Shown: piece after piece, positions 51,504 through 60,157 of the stretch | Layout: the number at the start of each line of letters is the position of its first letter | Numbering within the stretch: position 1 is the first letter of the stretch | Assembly (NCBI RefSeq): GCF_022811665.1 | Contig: NZ_CP094529.1 | Location: forward strand, 682,001-746,000 | DNA from: Chryseobacterium oryzae | GTDB taxonomy: Bacteria > Bacteroidota > Bacteroidia > Flavobacteriales > Weeksellaceae | Reading direction: 5' to 3' | DNA: 64,000 nucleotides | Translations under genes and position numbers: made by a program | The notes under the pieces: model-generated | Database searches by the model: none | What the model was told of the DNA's origin: nothing | The model's input: the letters and a program-made list of their open reading frames with translations, nothing else

Positions 51504-52800
51504 CTCCGCTATTGCTCTATTGTTTTTTGGAGCAGTGCATTTTTTCCACGCGCAGGAAGTTAAACAGCTGAGTCTGGATGAAGCCGTACAGCTTGGTATA
51601 TCTAACAGCAAAAGTCTAAAAATAGATGCTGCGAAAATAGAAGAAGCAACTGCAGATCTTTTGGAAGCTAAAAACAGGCAATTGCCGGAACTTAAGGTTT
51701 CAGGAAGCTATATGTATCTCCCTTTAAAGCCAACCATTGATCTGAAAATACCAGGTGTTTCTGCTGCAGGCGGACCGGAAGTTCATCAGGTTGCTTTTGG
51801 TTCTGCAAATCTTAGTATTCCTGTTTACAGTGGAGGAAGAATTAAATACGGAATTCAATCTGCTAAATATTTGGTGGAGGCCTCTAAATTGAGTTCAGAA
51901 AATGACAAAATTGCGATTGCATACAATGTCGCTCAGGCATATAATAATCTGTTTAAAGCTAATCAGGCAATTAAAGTTTTAGAGGAAAATCTTACCGCAT
52001 CACAAAAAAGAGACGAAACATTTCTGAAACTTGAAAATAATGGTGTCATTGCAAGAAACGACCGTTTAAAAGCTAATCTTCAGACTTCTAATATTGAACT
52101 TCAACTTCTGGAAGCTAAAAACAATTACAATATTGCTAATATAAATATGGATTTGCTTTTAGGACTACCAGAAACTACAGAACTGAAAGTTGATGAAAAT
52201 TATATTGATGAGAATTCAGATTTAAAACCTGTATCATATTATCTTTCTGAGGCACAGCAAAACCGTAAAGATCTTCAGGCTATCGACCAACAGAGAAAAG
52301 CCGCCGAACTCGGAACTAAAGCTGCTAAAGCTGAAAATCTTCCATCAATAGCACTAACCGGAGGTTACATCGCAGCAGATATTCCGAAATTTCTCACAGT
52401 ATATAATGCTATAAATTTTGGAGTGGGAATTTCTTATAATCTGTCTAATATTTGGAAGAAAAACTCTTCTCTTCAACAATCGAAAGCAAGAGAAATGCAG
52501 CTATCTGCCACAAATGAGTTATTAAACGATAATATTAAACTGGAAGTTAATAAAGAATATCAGAATTCAGATTATTCTAAAAAAAGAATCTCAGTTTTCG
52601 AAAAGTCTGCAGAACAGGCAAATGAAAATTACAGAATTACTAAAAACAAATATGATAACGGTCTTGCAACCATGACTGAACTCTTGGATGCAGATGCTGC
52701 ACAGATTGCTGCCAATGTTGGAGTTATAAATGCTAAAGCAGATGCTGCACTTGCTTACAGAAAACTTTTACAGACTACAGGAACTTTAACAATCAAATAA
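51487..52800 (+). CDS. TolC family outer membrane efflux channel
   Basis: 437 residues with a signal peptide ending near H-A-Q (about residue 22). Two outer membrane efflux protein repeats follow: helical coiled-coil segments near 110-215 and 320-425 and barrel strands. The motif L-S-I-P-V-Y-S-G-G-R-I-K-Y-G near residue 110 is typical. It forms the trimeric outer membrane exit duct. It begins inside the last codons of the regulator gene and comes before the EmrA and EmrB genes, so the four form one operon. Confidence 0.94.
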   Translation: MKKINNSAIALLFFGAVHFFHAQEVKQLSLDEAVQLGISNSKSLKIDAAKIEEATADLLEAKNRQLPELKVSGSYMYLPLKPTIDLKIPGVSAAGGPEVHQVAFGSANLSIPVYSGGRIKYGIQSAKYLVEASKLSSENDKIAIAYNVAQAYNNLFKANQAIKVLEENLTASQKRDETFLKLENNGVIARNDRLKANLQTSNIELQLLEAKNNYNIANINMDLLLGLPETTELKVDENYIDENSDLKPVSYYLSEAQQNRKDLQAIDQQRKAAELGTKAAKAENLPSIALTGGYIAADIPKFLTVYNAINFGVGISYNLSNIWKKNSSLQQSKAREMQLSATNELLNDNIKLEVNKEYQNSDYSKKRISVFEKSAEQANENYRITKNKYDNGLATMTELLDADAAQIAANVGVINAKADAALAYRKLLQTTGTLTIK

Positions 52801-52827
52801 TAATTAAAACAAAGAATATCATCCAAA

Positions 52828-53931
52828 ATGGAAAATAATAATACACAAAACGCACAGCCGAAAAAGAAAAAAAGTTTGGTTTTTCCAATTATTTTAGCTG
52901 TCGTTGTCATCGGTGGCGGAATTTTCGGTTACAGATCATACAGTTACAGCCAATATCATGAAGAAACCGATGATGCACAGATTGCATCGAATATGAGCCC
53001 TGTAATATCTAAAATTTCAGGCTATGTTTCAGAAATTAAAGTAAAAGACAATCAATTTGTAAAAAAAGGAGATACTTTGGTTATTCTGGATAATAAAGAT
53101 CAGAAAATGGCTCTTGAACAAGCTGTTGCCGCGTTAGGAACTGCCAAAAGTAATATTTCTTCTGCACAGTCTGCTACCAATGCAACTTCTCAGAATATCA
53201 GCAGTTCTGAAGCTGCCGTAAAAACGGCGAATGCTCAAATTGAAGCTGCCAAAGTAAACGTTTGGAAAACATCTCAGGATTTGAAAAGATATGAAATTTT
53301 AGTAAAAGATCATTCCATAACACAACAGCAATACGAGCAGGCTTTAGCTGCCAAACAATCTGCAGACAAGCAGTTACAAGTATTAGTAGATCAGAAAAAC
53401 CAGATTGCACAGCAAACCAATATAGCTTCTTCACAAACAGCGGCAAGTTCTCAGCAAATTTCGGTTGCAGGTTCTGTAGCTAAACAAAGAGAAGTAGATG
53501 TGGAAAACGCAAAACTCAATCTTTCTTATACAGTAATTTTAGCTCCTGAAGATGGTTTTGTGGGTAAAGTTCCCATTCAGAGAGGGCAATTTTTACAGGC
53601 AGGTTCTCAACTTTTTTCTTTGGTGAAAAACGATCAGAAATGGGTAATTGCCAACTTTAAAGAAACTCAGGTTTCAAAAATGGTGGAAGGACAAAAAGTA
53701 AAAATTGAAATTGATGCTTTTCCTGATCAGGATTTTGAAGGTAAAGTAAGTTCATTTTCTCCGGCAACAGGATCAACATTTTCCATTCTGCCTCCGGATA
53801 ATGCAAGTGGAAACTTTGTAAAAGTAGTTCAGAGACTTCCTGTGAAAATAGATTTTGTAAATCTCGATAAATCTATCGCTCATAAATTGAGAACCGGAAT
53901 GAACGTGAAAGCAGAAGTTTCTCTTAAATAA
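52828..53931 (+). CDS. HlyD/EmrA family membrane fusion protein
   Basis: 367 residues. A short lysine-rich cytoplasmic start is followed by a membrane helix at about 17-35. The lipoyl-like halves surround a long coiled-coil hairpin (about 90-210, rich in Ala, Gln, Ser). Motifs include the biotinyl-lipoyl start T-D-D-A-Q-I-A-S-N near residue 47 and V-K-D-N-Q-F-V-K-K-G-D-T-L near 70. The periplasmic adaptor links the EmrB pump to the TolC channel. Confidence 0.93.
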   Translation: MENNNTQNAQPKKKKSLVFPIILAVVVIGGGIFGYRSYSYSQYHEETDDAQIASNMSPVISKISGYVSEIKVKDNQFVKKGDTLVILDNKDQKMALEQAVAALGTAKSNISSAQSATNATSQNISSSEAAVKTANAQIEAAKVNVWKTSQDLKRYEILVKDHSITQQQYEQALAAKQSADKQLQVLVDQKNQIAQQTNIASSQTAASSQQISVAGSVAKQREVDVENAKLNLSYTVILAPEDGFVGKVPIQRGQFLQAGSQLFSLVKNDQKWVIANFKETQVSKMVEGQKVKIEIDAFPDQDFEGKVSSFSPATGSTFSILPPDNASGNFVKVVQRLPVKIDFVNLDKSIAHKLRTGMNVKAEVSLK

Positions 53932-54019
53932 TTAATATTAAAGGATTAAGAGGTTGAATTTAAAGTTTCAGATTTTCAGATTTCTCAATCTCTATGTTTT
54001 TTAATAAACTAAAAATAAT

Positions 54020-55597
54020 ATGCAAGATTCATTAGTAGAATATGGTGCAAGAAGGGTAATTATTACAATTACTGCCATTCTCTGTGCTTTGCTGGAAATC
54101 GTAGATTCTACGATTGTGAATGTCGCTCTTAATGAGATGAAGGGTAATCTTGGAGCTACACTTTCTGAGGTTGGATGGGTAATTACAGCCTATGCAATCG
54201 GAAATGTAATCATCGTTCCTATGACGAGCTGGCTTTCGCAGCAATTTGGAAGACGAAATTATTTTGCAGCATCCATTATTATATTTACTTTATTCTCCTT
54301 TTTATGCGGAAACGCAACCAATATCTGGGAACTGGTATTTTTCAGGTTGATGCAGGGAATTGGTGGCGGAGCTTTACTGGTAACCTCACAAACAATAATT
54401 ACAGAGTCTTATCCCGTTGAAAAACGAAGTATGGCTCAGGCAATTTACGGTTTGGGAGTAATTATCGGTCCTACTTTAGGTCCGCCTTTGGGAGGGTATA
54501 TTGTAGATAATTACAGTTGGCCTTATATTTTTTACATTAATATTCCAATTGGGATTGCAGCTACTTTAATGACACTTCAATTCGTGAAAAGTCCAAAATT
54601 TTCAGAGAAAAGAAAAGTTTCTGATGTAGATTGGTTAGGAATTGCCCTGTTAGCATTAACGGTAGGTTCATTACAGTTTATTTTAGAAAGGGGTCATGAA
54701 GAAGATTGGTTCGAAAGTGGTGTAATTGTAACATTTACCGCAACAGCTGTTTTAGGATTTATACTGTTTCTCTGGAGAGAACTTACCTTTAAATACCCCA
54801 TTGTAGAACTTCGGGTTTTAAAGAATGGAAATTTAAGGATAGGAACCGTAATGTCATTTGTTTTAGGATTTGGGTTGTACGGATCTACATTTATAGTCCC
54901 TTTGTATACTCAAAGTATTTTGGGTTGGACGGCTCTACAATCTGGTGCATTAATGATTCCTGCAGCATTAACAACTGCATTTATGATGCCTATCATTGGT
55001 AAGTTATTATCAAGAGGAGCAAAACAGCAGATTTTGGTATCTTTAGGATTATTTATATTTTTCGTTTACAGTTTTTGGGGGTACAAAATCCTTACACCGG
55101 ATACAAGTAAAGATGCATTCTTTTGGATGCTTATTGTGAGAGGAATGGGATTAGGACTGCTTTTTATACCTATAACCTCACTATCTTTAAGCACTTTAAA
55201 AGGTCAGGAAATAGGGCAGGGCGCAGCTTTTACAGGTATGATGAGGCAATTGGGAGGATCTTTTGGGATTGCGGCAATTACAACATTTATTGCCAACGCC
55301 AGCCAAAAGTATAGGATTAATTTAATAAGCCATCTCGATTCTAATGATTTTGATGTACAGCAAAGAATACAAGGATTAAAAGCGAGTTTTATTGCTAAAG
55401 GAATGACTCCTGATGCAGCATTGAATGCAGCTTACAAAATTCTGGATCTTAATGTCACAAAACAGGCAACAGTATTATCTTATATGGATGTATTTCTCTA
55501 TTTGGGAATTGCTTTCCTAGTCTGTATCCCTTTTATTCTTTTCATTAGAGAAAGAAAAAGTAAAGAAAAAATAGATTTAAGTGAAGCATTACACTAA
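54020..55597 (+). CDS. DHA2 family MFS multidrug transporter (EmrB-like)
   Basis: 525 residues with 14 membrane helices expected. Typical features: the L-E-I-V-D-S-T-I-V-N-V-A-L motif D1 of helix 1 (about 22-34), W-V-I-T-A-Y-A-I-G-N near residue 53, R-L-M-Q-G-I-G-G-G-A-L near 109 and the motif C region I-G-P-T-L-G-P-P-L-G-G near 150. It exports drugs with proton exchange from the inner membrane. Last gene of the efflux operon, followed by a terminator. Confidence 0.94.
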   Translation: MQDSLVEYGARRVIITITAILCALLEIVDSTIVNVALNEMKGNLGATLSEVGWVITAYAIGNVIIVPMTSWLSQQFGRRNYFAASIIIFTLFSFLCGNATNIWELVFFRLMQGIGGGALLVTSQTIITESYPVEKRSMAQAIYGLGVIIGPTLGPPLGGYIVDNYSWPYIFYINIPIGIAATLMTLQFVKSPKFSEKRKVSDVDWLGIALLALTVGSLQFILERGHEEDWFESGVIVTFTATAVLGFILFLWRELTFKYPIVELRVLKNGNLRIGTVMSFVLGFGLYGSTFIVPLYTQSILGWTALQSGALMIPAALTTAFMMPIIGKLLSRGAKQQILVSLGLFIFFVYSFWGYKILTPDTSKDAFFWMLIVRGMGLGLLFIPITSLSLSTLKGQEIGQGAAFTGMMRQLGGSFGIAAITTFIANASQKYRINLISHLDSNDFDVQQRIQGLKASFIAKGMTPDAALNAAYKILDLNVTKQATVLSYMDVFLYLGIAFLVCIPFILFIRERKSKEKIDLSEALH

Positions 55598-55601
55598 AAA
55601 T

Positions 55602-55632
55602 AAAAACCTTTGAAATTTTTCAGAGGTTTTTT
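55602..55632 (+). terminator. Terminator of the efflux operon
   Basis: AAAAACCTTTGAAA and TTTCAGAGGTTTTT pair with a G-T or mismatch near the loop and run into eight T residues, just after the EmrB stop. Confidence 0.88.
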
Positions 55633-55716
55633 TTATGGAAAATAAGTGTTTTAGAGTTTGTAGTTGATGATATTTTTTTTCCAACCAAATAGAAATTATC
55701 TTATTTAGACTATCCT

Positions 55717-55742
55717 TCAACCCTTTTAAATAAAGGGTTGAA
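55717..55742. other. Hairpin of unknown role
   Basis: TTCAACCCTTT pairs with AAAGGGTTGAA around the loop TAAAT; a T-rich stretch follows after a gap. It may be a second terminator. Confidence 0.5.
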
Positions 55743-55837
55743 TTACCTTTTTCCTTTCTAGTTTACAGTTTTACTATAAAAAACCATTTTGATAATCTGT
55801 TATTTAGCTTAAATATTAAAAATATTCTTAGTAAGAA

Positions 55838-55868
55838 TTTGCAGATTGCTAAAAAAGCTATATATTTG
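55838..55868 (+). promoter_or_regulatory. Promoter TTTG-N19-TATATTTG of the tRNA-Asp pair
   Basis: TTTG at 55838-55841 and TATATTTG at 55861-55868 with exact 19-bp spacing, 45 nt before the first tRNA-Asp. Confidence 0.8.
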
Positions 55869-55913
55869 CAACCACAATAATCGAAGATAGCTTTTTCCAA
55901 GAATATTGTTAAA

Positions 55914-55987
55914 GATCCGGTAGTTCAGCTGGTTAGAATGCCGCCCTGTCACGGCGGAGGTCGCGGGTTCGAGTCCCGTCCGGATCG
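55914..55987 (+). tRNA. tRNA-Asp (GTC), copy 1
   Basis: 74 nt. Acceptor stem GATCCGG/CCGGATC, anticodon stem-loop CCGCC-CTGTCAC-GGCGG (GTC), T arm GCGGGTTCGAGTCCCGT, discriminator G. CCA is not encoded. Confidence 0.97.
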
Positions 55988-56021
55988 CTTAAGTTTTTAC
56001 AATTTTAACTTTAAAAAAATT

Positions 56022-56095
56022 GATCCGGTAGTTCAGCTGGTTAGAATGCCGCCCTGTCACGGCGGAGGTCGCGGGTTCGAGTCCCGTCCGGATCG
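56022..56095 (+). tRNA. tRNA-Asp (GTC), copy 2
   Basis: Identical in all 74 positions to the copy at 55914-55987, 34 bp after it. Confidence 0.97.
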
Positions 56096-56118
56096 CAAGC
56101 AGAAATGTAAATTATTAC

Positions 56119-56152
56119 AAAACCCTTTAAATCCTGAGATTTGAAGGGTTTT
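56119..56152 (+). terminator. Terminator after the tRNA-Asp pair
   Basis: AAAACCCTTTAAATC pairs with GATTTGAAGGGTTTT (one mismatch), loop CTGA, followed by TATTTTTG. Confidence 0.82.
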
Positions 56153-56267
56153 TATTTTTGTTAAAATAGTTTGTAAATAAATTTTTTTTATTTTAAACTC
56201 AAGTACAGATTAATTATTTCATTAAAAAAATGAAATAAAATTTATAAAATTGTTATAGGATAAAATT

Positions 56268-56930
56268 TTATATAATTCCCATATCCTTGCAAATAACAAT
56301 CATTTCGATATTGTTTTTTGCACCGAGAATTTCTCGCAATTCGCTTAATCGTTTTTCGATTGAACTTTTACTGTGTGGCTGTATTTTATTCTCTTTAAAA
56401 TGTTTTTCTATGTCAGTTTGCTTTTGTCCTTTTGTAAGAAGATGCAGTAAGGTTAAGTCGTAATCCGTAAAGTTGAATGAATAATTGCGGATTGTATTAA
56501 GAATTTCCAAAGGAATTACTGTTTCACCTCCGAATACTTTTTTCATCGTGTTTCTCAGTTCTTTTCCATCGTTTCTGCCTTTGCTCACGAAACCATCTAT
56601 ATGGTGTGTTTTAAAAAGATCATCAATTATTTTGGGCTTATTTTCTATTGATAAAACAATGATCTTTAATTCAGGCTGAATTTCTCTTGCCTTATGTATT
56701 AATTCTTGTCCGGAACGAATATTTTGTTGAAGATAATCTGCATCGAAAGATAAATCGGTAATGAGCAAATCATAAGGATATTCTTCTTCTAAAGCAGTCT
56801 GTAATTTCTCTACAGCCTCATCACAATAACTTACAAATTCAAAATTTTGAATATGCATATCAGTTAATGTGTTGATAACTCCGAGGTTTCTTATTTCGTG
56901 ATCTTCTGCAATTAAAATTTTTTTAAACAT
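56268..56930 (-). CDS. Response regulator with divergent LuxR-type output domain
   Basis: 220 residues. The receiver domain has the acidic pair E9/D10, the phospho-accepting D59 (L-I-T-D-L) and the conserved Lys near residue 118 (V-S-K-G). The C-terminal part (about 150-220) is like the LuxR/NarL helix-turn-helix, with L-T-K-G-Q-K-Q-T-D-I-E and S-S-I-E-K-R-L-S-E-L, but lacks the usual LTxREREVL start, so it may bind unusual DNA. The gene overlaps the sensor kinase gene by 8 nt, so the two form a two-component pair with unknown targets. Confidence 0.9.
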   Translation of the reverse strand: MFKKILIAEDHEIRNLGVINTLTDMHIQNFEFVSYCDEAVEKLQTALEEEYPYDLLITDLSFDADYLQQNIRSGQELIHKAREIQPELKIIVLSIENKPKIIDDLFKTHHIDGFVSKGRNDGKELRNTMKKVFGGETVIPLEILNTIRNYSFNFTDYDLTLLHLLTKGQKQTDIEKHFKENKIQPHSKSSIEKRLSELREILGAKNNIEMIVICKDMGII

Positions 56931-58599
56931 ACTTCAAATGTGTTGGAATGGTAATTTGTATTATTAATCCACCATTCGGATTTTTTTCAAAAATAATATC
57001 TCCACGCATTACTTCAATACGGTTTTCCGTATTTCGAATTCCGGTTCCCTTTTTATTTTCTAAATTGTGTATGCCTACGCCGTTATCAGTGTATTTTATG
57101 GTAATATTTTTTTTATTTTTTTCGAATTTTAGAGAGGCTAAAGTTGCTTTGCTGTGCTTTTTCATGTTAACCAGAATTTCTCTGATGATATAATACAGCT
57201 CCGACTGTACATTATCTGATATGTTTTCCCAAATGTCTTTTTGGTAACCCACCGCCAAAATTCTTTGATTTTGAGATGAATAAGAATTTATCATCATACT
57301 GAATCGGGAATAAAAATCTTTTTCCGGAATTCTGTTATGTGCAATATCTCTAGATTCTTCATACATTTTTTCGATGCGGTTAAGAATTTTTTCTTTATCT
57401 AAGTCAGGTTGGTTTTCGATTTCAATCATGGTATGATAAAGTCCGTTTGCAACCACATCATGTACTTTTTTAGAATATTTCAGTTCTGTATTTTTTATTT
57501 CTAAAAGTTTTTCCTGCTGAAGTCTTTGCTGCCTTTTTGTAAACCATAAAACCAACACGATTAAAATCGTAATGATCACCCCCATTATAATATATTGCTT
57601 AATGATATGGTTTTGTCTTTCAGTGCTTTCAGCTTTTGCGGCTAGTAAGCTTGTTTTATTTTTTTCAGTTTCGTAACGAATCATCGCAAACTGATTTTTA
57701 GCTTTATTTCTCGCTGTCTGAACGCTGTCGCTAAGATTTTGATAAATCTTAAAATATTTTTTTGAATTCTGAAGATTGTCTAAAGGAATTAATTTTTGTA
57801 GTGCTTCCATTTGATCATCGGGACTTTGTAATTCTTTGGCGACTACATACATTTTGTGGGCATAAAATAATGCAGAATCGGGCTCTTTTTCAGTATAGTA
57901 ATCTGAAAGATGGGCATAAGTGGAGTTGAGTCCCCAATTGTCTTTTTCGTTTAATCTTATTTTTAAAGCTTTCTGATACTCCGGAACAGGATTGTAGTTT
58001 GGATTTTCCAGATATTTTGCCAGAGCAAGATTATCCAATATTCTAGAAGAAGAATTGCTGTTTTCGGAAGCTTTTGGTAAACTAGAACTCAGTATTTCTA
58101 TGGCTGTCTTATAATTTTTATTTCTTCTGTAGTTATTGGCAAGATTAGTGGTATAAATATTTTTATTGATAGAATCTTGAGAGAAAGAAATCGCTTTTTT
58201 ATAAAACTCTATAGCCTTTTTATAATCTTTTAGTTTGCTTGAAAGCATTCCTAAAGTGTTGTAATTTATAGATAAATAGGTGTGGTTAAGCGTATTATTT
58301 TCGTTGAGATATTTTAATGCACTTAATCCTGTTTCTTGGCTTCCGAAATAATCACCTTTTGTTTCTTGTATTATGGCAAGATTTGCCAAGCATTTCCCTA
58401 TACCAAAACTGTCTTTTTGTTGAAAAAAAACATCTTTTGCTTTATAAAAATATAAAAAGGAGCTGTCGGTTTTTCCTTCTTCCTTATAATCAAAAGCTTT
58501 TTCATAAAAAGCATTGGTTTCTTTTTTTTCTTTGGGAGAATTTTTTGAACAGGATATTATTAATAGACAAAGAAATAATAAAAGTGGAAAATTTTTCAA
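56923..58599 (-). CDS. TPR-containing sensor histidine kinase with lipoprotein-like signal
   Basis: 558 residues. The start has a lipobox, I-I-S-C with Cys17, so the sensor part may be lipid-anchored outside the inner membrane. Tetratricopeptide repeats cover about 30-290 (for example near A-F-D-Y-K-E-E-G-K-T and L-S-I-N-Y-N-T-L-G). One membrane helix lies at about 335-354, then a HisKA_3-like helix with H380 (K-K-V-H-D), and a HATPase domain about 455-555 with the R-E-I-L-V-N N-box, D-N-G-V-G-I and G-T-G-I-R-N. The periplasmic TPRs could read a peptide or protein. Upstream is a small secreted-peptide gene closed by its own terminator. Confidence 0.92.
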   Translation of the reverse strand: MKNFPLLLFLCLLIISCSKNSPKEKKETNAFYEKAFDYKEEGKTDSSFLYFYKAKDVFFQQKDSFGIGKCLANLAIIQETKGDYFGSQETGLSALKYLNENNTLNHTYLSINYNTLGMLSSKLKDYKKAIEFYKKAISFSQDSINKNIYTTNLANNYRRNKNYKTAIEILSSSLPKASENSNSSSRILDNLALAKYLENPNYNPVPEYQKALKIRLNEKDNWGLNSTYAHLSDYYTEKEPDSALFYAHKMYVVAKELQSPDDQMEALQKLIPLDNLQNSKKYFKIYQNLSDSVQTARNKAKNQFAMIRYETEKNKTSLLAAKAESTERQNHIIKQYIIMGVIITILIVLVLWFTKRQQRLQQEKLLEIKNTELKYSKKVHDVVANGLYHTMIEIENQPDLDKEKILNRIEKMYEESRDIAHNRIPEKDFYSRFSMMINSYSSQNQRILAVGYQKDIWENISDNVQSELYYIIREILVNMKKHSKATLASLKFEKNKKNITIKYTDNGVGIHNLENKKGTGIRNTENRIEVMRGDIIFEKNPNGGLIIQITIPTHLKYV

Positions 58600-58623
58600 G
58601 GACTTTAGTTTTGTCTAAATTAT

Positions 58624-58654
58624 AAAAAAATAGCGAAAGAATGAACTTTCGCTA
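58624..58654 (-). terminator. Terminator of the small peptide gene
   Basis: TAGCGAAAG (58631-58639) pairs with CTTTCGCTA (58646-58654), loop AATGAA. On the minus strand it is followed by seven T residues. It separates the peptide gene from the sensor kinase gene. Confidence 0.88.
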
Positions 58655-58666
58655 TGTGTAGATTTT

Positions 58667-58843
58667 TTATTCTCCAGTTTTTCTTGGCGGAATAGGATGT
58701 CCGTCCTCTCCTCCCGTTCCTCCTGGGTTAGGCGGAGTAATAATTGTTGTTGTTCCTCCTTCATCACCTAGATTTGAGGTGTTATTATTAGAGTTTGTAG
58801 GATTAGAAATTAATCCCATTAATATTAAAATAAATTGTAACAT
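58667..58843 (-). CDS. Small Gly/Pro-rich secreted or membrane peptide
   Basis: 58 residues from the ATG at 58843 to a TAA at 58667. It begins with a hydrophobic stretch M-L-Q-F-I-L-I-L-M-G-L-I and continues with Asn/Thr-rich and then Gly/Pro-rich sequence (P-P-N-P-G-G-T-G-G-E, then H-P-I-P-P-R-K-T-G-E at the end). The hydrophobic start could be a signal peptide or a single anchor. A tight 9-bp hairpin with T-run lies 13 nt after the stop, good evidence that it is a real, separately transcribed gene. It is read in the same direction as, and directly upstream of, the TPR sensor kinase gene. Function unknown; a signalling peptide is possible. Confidence 0.6.
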   Translation of the reverse strand: MLQFILILMGLISNPTNSNNNTSNLGDEGGTTTIITPPNPGGTGGEDGHPIPPRKTGE

Positions 58844-58920
58844 AACTTTAAAAATTTAAAAATTGCATAAGTGTTATTCCTCACAAAACAGATTGTGAGC
58901 ATTTACCACATTTTTGAAAA

Positions 58921-58934
58921 AAGAAGCGCTTCTT
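58921..58934. promoter_or_regulatory. Perfect 14-bp palindrome, possible operator
   Basis: AAGAAGCGCTTCTT lies about 80 bp upstream of the small peptide gene start and about 280 bp upstream of the rightward gene. No regulator is known to bind it. Confidence 0.45.
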
Positions 58935-59013
58935 AAATTTTTGGGAAGTAAACCTTCAAAAACGGAAGAGAAATTTCTGCTTCCCAAGTCAGAGTTTTCC
59001 TCCGTCTTATCAG

Positions 59014-59043
59014 GTTGGTTTTGAAATCAGTTTTGTAACTTTG
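59014..59043 (+). promoter_or_regulatory. Possible promoter GTTG-N18-TAACTTTG for the 59211 gene
   Basis: TAACTTTG at 59036-59043 matches the -7 consensus. A weaker -33-like GTTG lies at 59014-59017, 18 bp upstream. The leader would be about 160 nt, unusually long here. Confidence 0.45.
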
Positions 59044-59210
59044 TTTTCAAATGTTTTTTTCTTACCGATTTCTTAGGCAAATATGAGTAAGAAACGAAGG
59101 CTAGGGTTAGAAAGTTTTTGGAAAATTTCTGGAAAGTTTTTACACAGAAATACGGAAAACCGTAAAGTGTTTTTCTTCAATATTCATACATTTCCAACTA
59201 ATATCATGAT

Positions 59211-60059
59211 ATGTCAAAATTTTTATCTCAAAAGAAGAAATTAATAGAAGATGTTTTTGAGAAAGCTTCCAATGATGCGACAGAGCAATCATTCAGCGGT
59301 ATTTTAAAGTCTTTGGAAAATACCTTGAAAGAAGATTTTAGAATAGTATTAAGCTATAAGACATTCGAAAATTATTATAATTCTCTGGTCATAAGAGGGG
59401 AAGATTACAACATTAAGCTGCAAATACTAGATGATTTGTGCATCTATTTAGGGTATAATAATTTTAAAGAATACTGTGCGGATTGGAAAACTGTAGAGTT
59501 TTCTGTAAAAGAATCTATCTCTAATGTTGTCATCAATATTATTAACAAGCCACTTCTAAAAATGCCTGAATTTTTAACAAAACAAAATGGACTAGGTGTT
59601 TTAGGACTGTTGGTAATTGGCGGATTTTTTGCAGGAAATAAATTTATTGACAAAAATGAGAACCTTACCGAAAACGATAAATATAGTATAGAACAGCGGA
59701 ATATACAAGGAAATATTTCTAACGTTGAAAAAATCAGAATTGTAGAAGATAAAGTTCAGGAATCAAATGAGCCAACGAAACATTATATGTATTGGAATGG
59801 TGAAAAATTTATTGCAACTGCCGATGCTCATCTGGGAACACGTTTTAAAATCATTCCTATGGATGAATTCAAATTTAAAAATTTTAGAAAAATTATGAGA
59901 CCGGATACAATTGCGTTAAAGCATGTTAATAGAATATGGTATTCTAAATATAAAAATAATGTAGAGTTTTTCACCGAAGACGGTAGTAATCCTGAAAATG
60001 ATAAAGAACTGAAAAGGATGAGTTATTACATTTTTACAAAATATGTAGAAAATAACTAA
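59211..60059 (+). CDS. HTH-like domain protein with a membrane helix and Bacteroidota-specific C-terminal domain
   Basis: 282 residues. Residues about 38-92 repeat the pattern seen at 7717 (T-F-E-N-Y-Y then L-D-D-L-C-I-Y-L-G-Y-N-N-F-K-E-Y), a Bacteroidota-specific helix-turn-helix-like module. One membrane helix follows at about 127-143 (G-V-L-G-L-L-V-I-G-G-F-F-A-G). The C-terminal part (about 190-280) has the signature Y-M-Y-W-N-G-E-K-F, then K-I-M-R-P-D-T, I-W-Y-S-K and F-F-T-E-D-G, known from many hypothetical proteins in flavobacteria. If the DNA-binding-like domain is cytoplasmic, the C-terminal part lies outside. It may work as a one-component membrane sensor. Function unknown. Confidence 0.8.
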   Translation: MSKFLSQKKKLIEDVFEKASNDATEQSFSGILKSLENTLKEDFRIVLSYKTFENYYNSLVIRGEDYNIKLQILDDLCIYLGYNNFKEYCADWKTVEFSVKESISNVVINIINKPLLKMPEFLTKQNGLGVLGLLVIGGFFAGNKFIDKNENLTENDKYSIEQRNIQGNISNVEKIRIVEDKVQESNEPTKHYMYWNGEKFIATADAHLGTRFKIIPMDEFKFKNFRKIMRPDTIALKHVNRIWYSKYKNNVEFFTEDGSNPENDKELKRMSYYIFTKYVENN

Positions 60060-60084
60060 CTATTTCAAACAGCTTAGTTAAATA

Positions 60085-60122
60085 TACAATCCCCGATTTA
60101 GATTTCTAAATCGGGGATTGTA
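60085..60122. terminator. 18-bp perfect hairpin between convergent genes
   Basis: TACAATCCCCGATTTAGA (60085-60102) and its exact complement (60105-60122) leave a loop of two T. The T-tail is poor, but the stem is strong and lies between convergent genes. Confidence 0.75.
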
Positions 60123-60157
60123 AATATTAAAATTTGTAGAATATCTTACTTTTAAGA

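Larger units (their letters stand above)
55598..55913. other. 316-bp region between the efflux operon and tRNA-Asp genes
   Basis: It holds the operon terminator, a second hairpin at 55717-55742 and the promoter of the tRNA-Asp pair. No further gene is seen. Confidence 0.7.
58844..59210. other. 367-bp divergent intergenic region with palindromes
   Basis: Lies between the leftward small peptide gene and the rightward HTH/membrane gene. It has a perfect 14-bp palindrome AAGAAGCGCTTCTT at 58921-58934, an inverted repeat TTGGGAAG (58941-58948) and CTTCCCAA (58980-58987), and a promoter-like GTTG-N18-TAACTTTG at 59014-59043. No other gene is supported. Confidence 0.6.

Noticed and set aside
55938..56144. 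A 68-residue frame reading PPCHGGGRGFESRPD twice
   Set aside because: It is the translation of the two tRNA-Asp genes, a known source of false hypothetical proteins.
59083..59244. A 53-codon frame (MSKKRRLGLE...) overlapping the start of the 59211 gene
   Set aside because: It overlaps the real gene in another frame, has no family pattern and no promoter in the right place.
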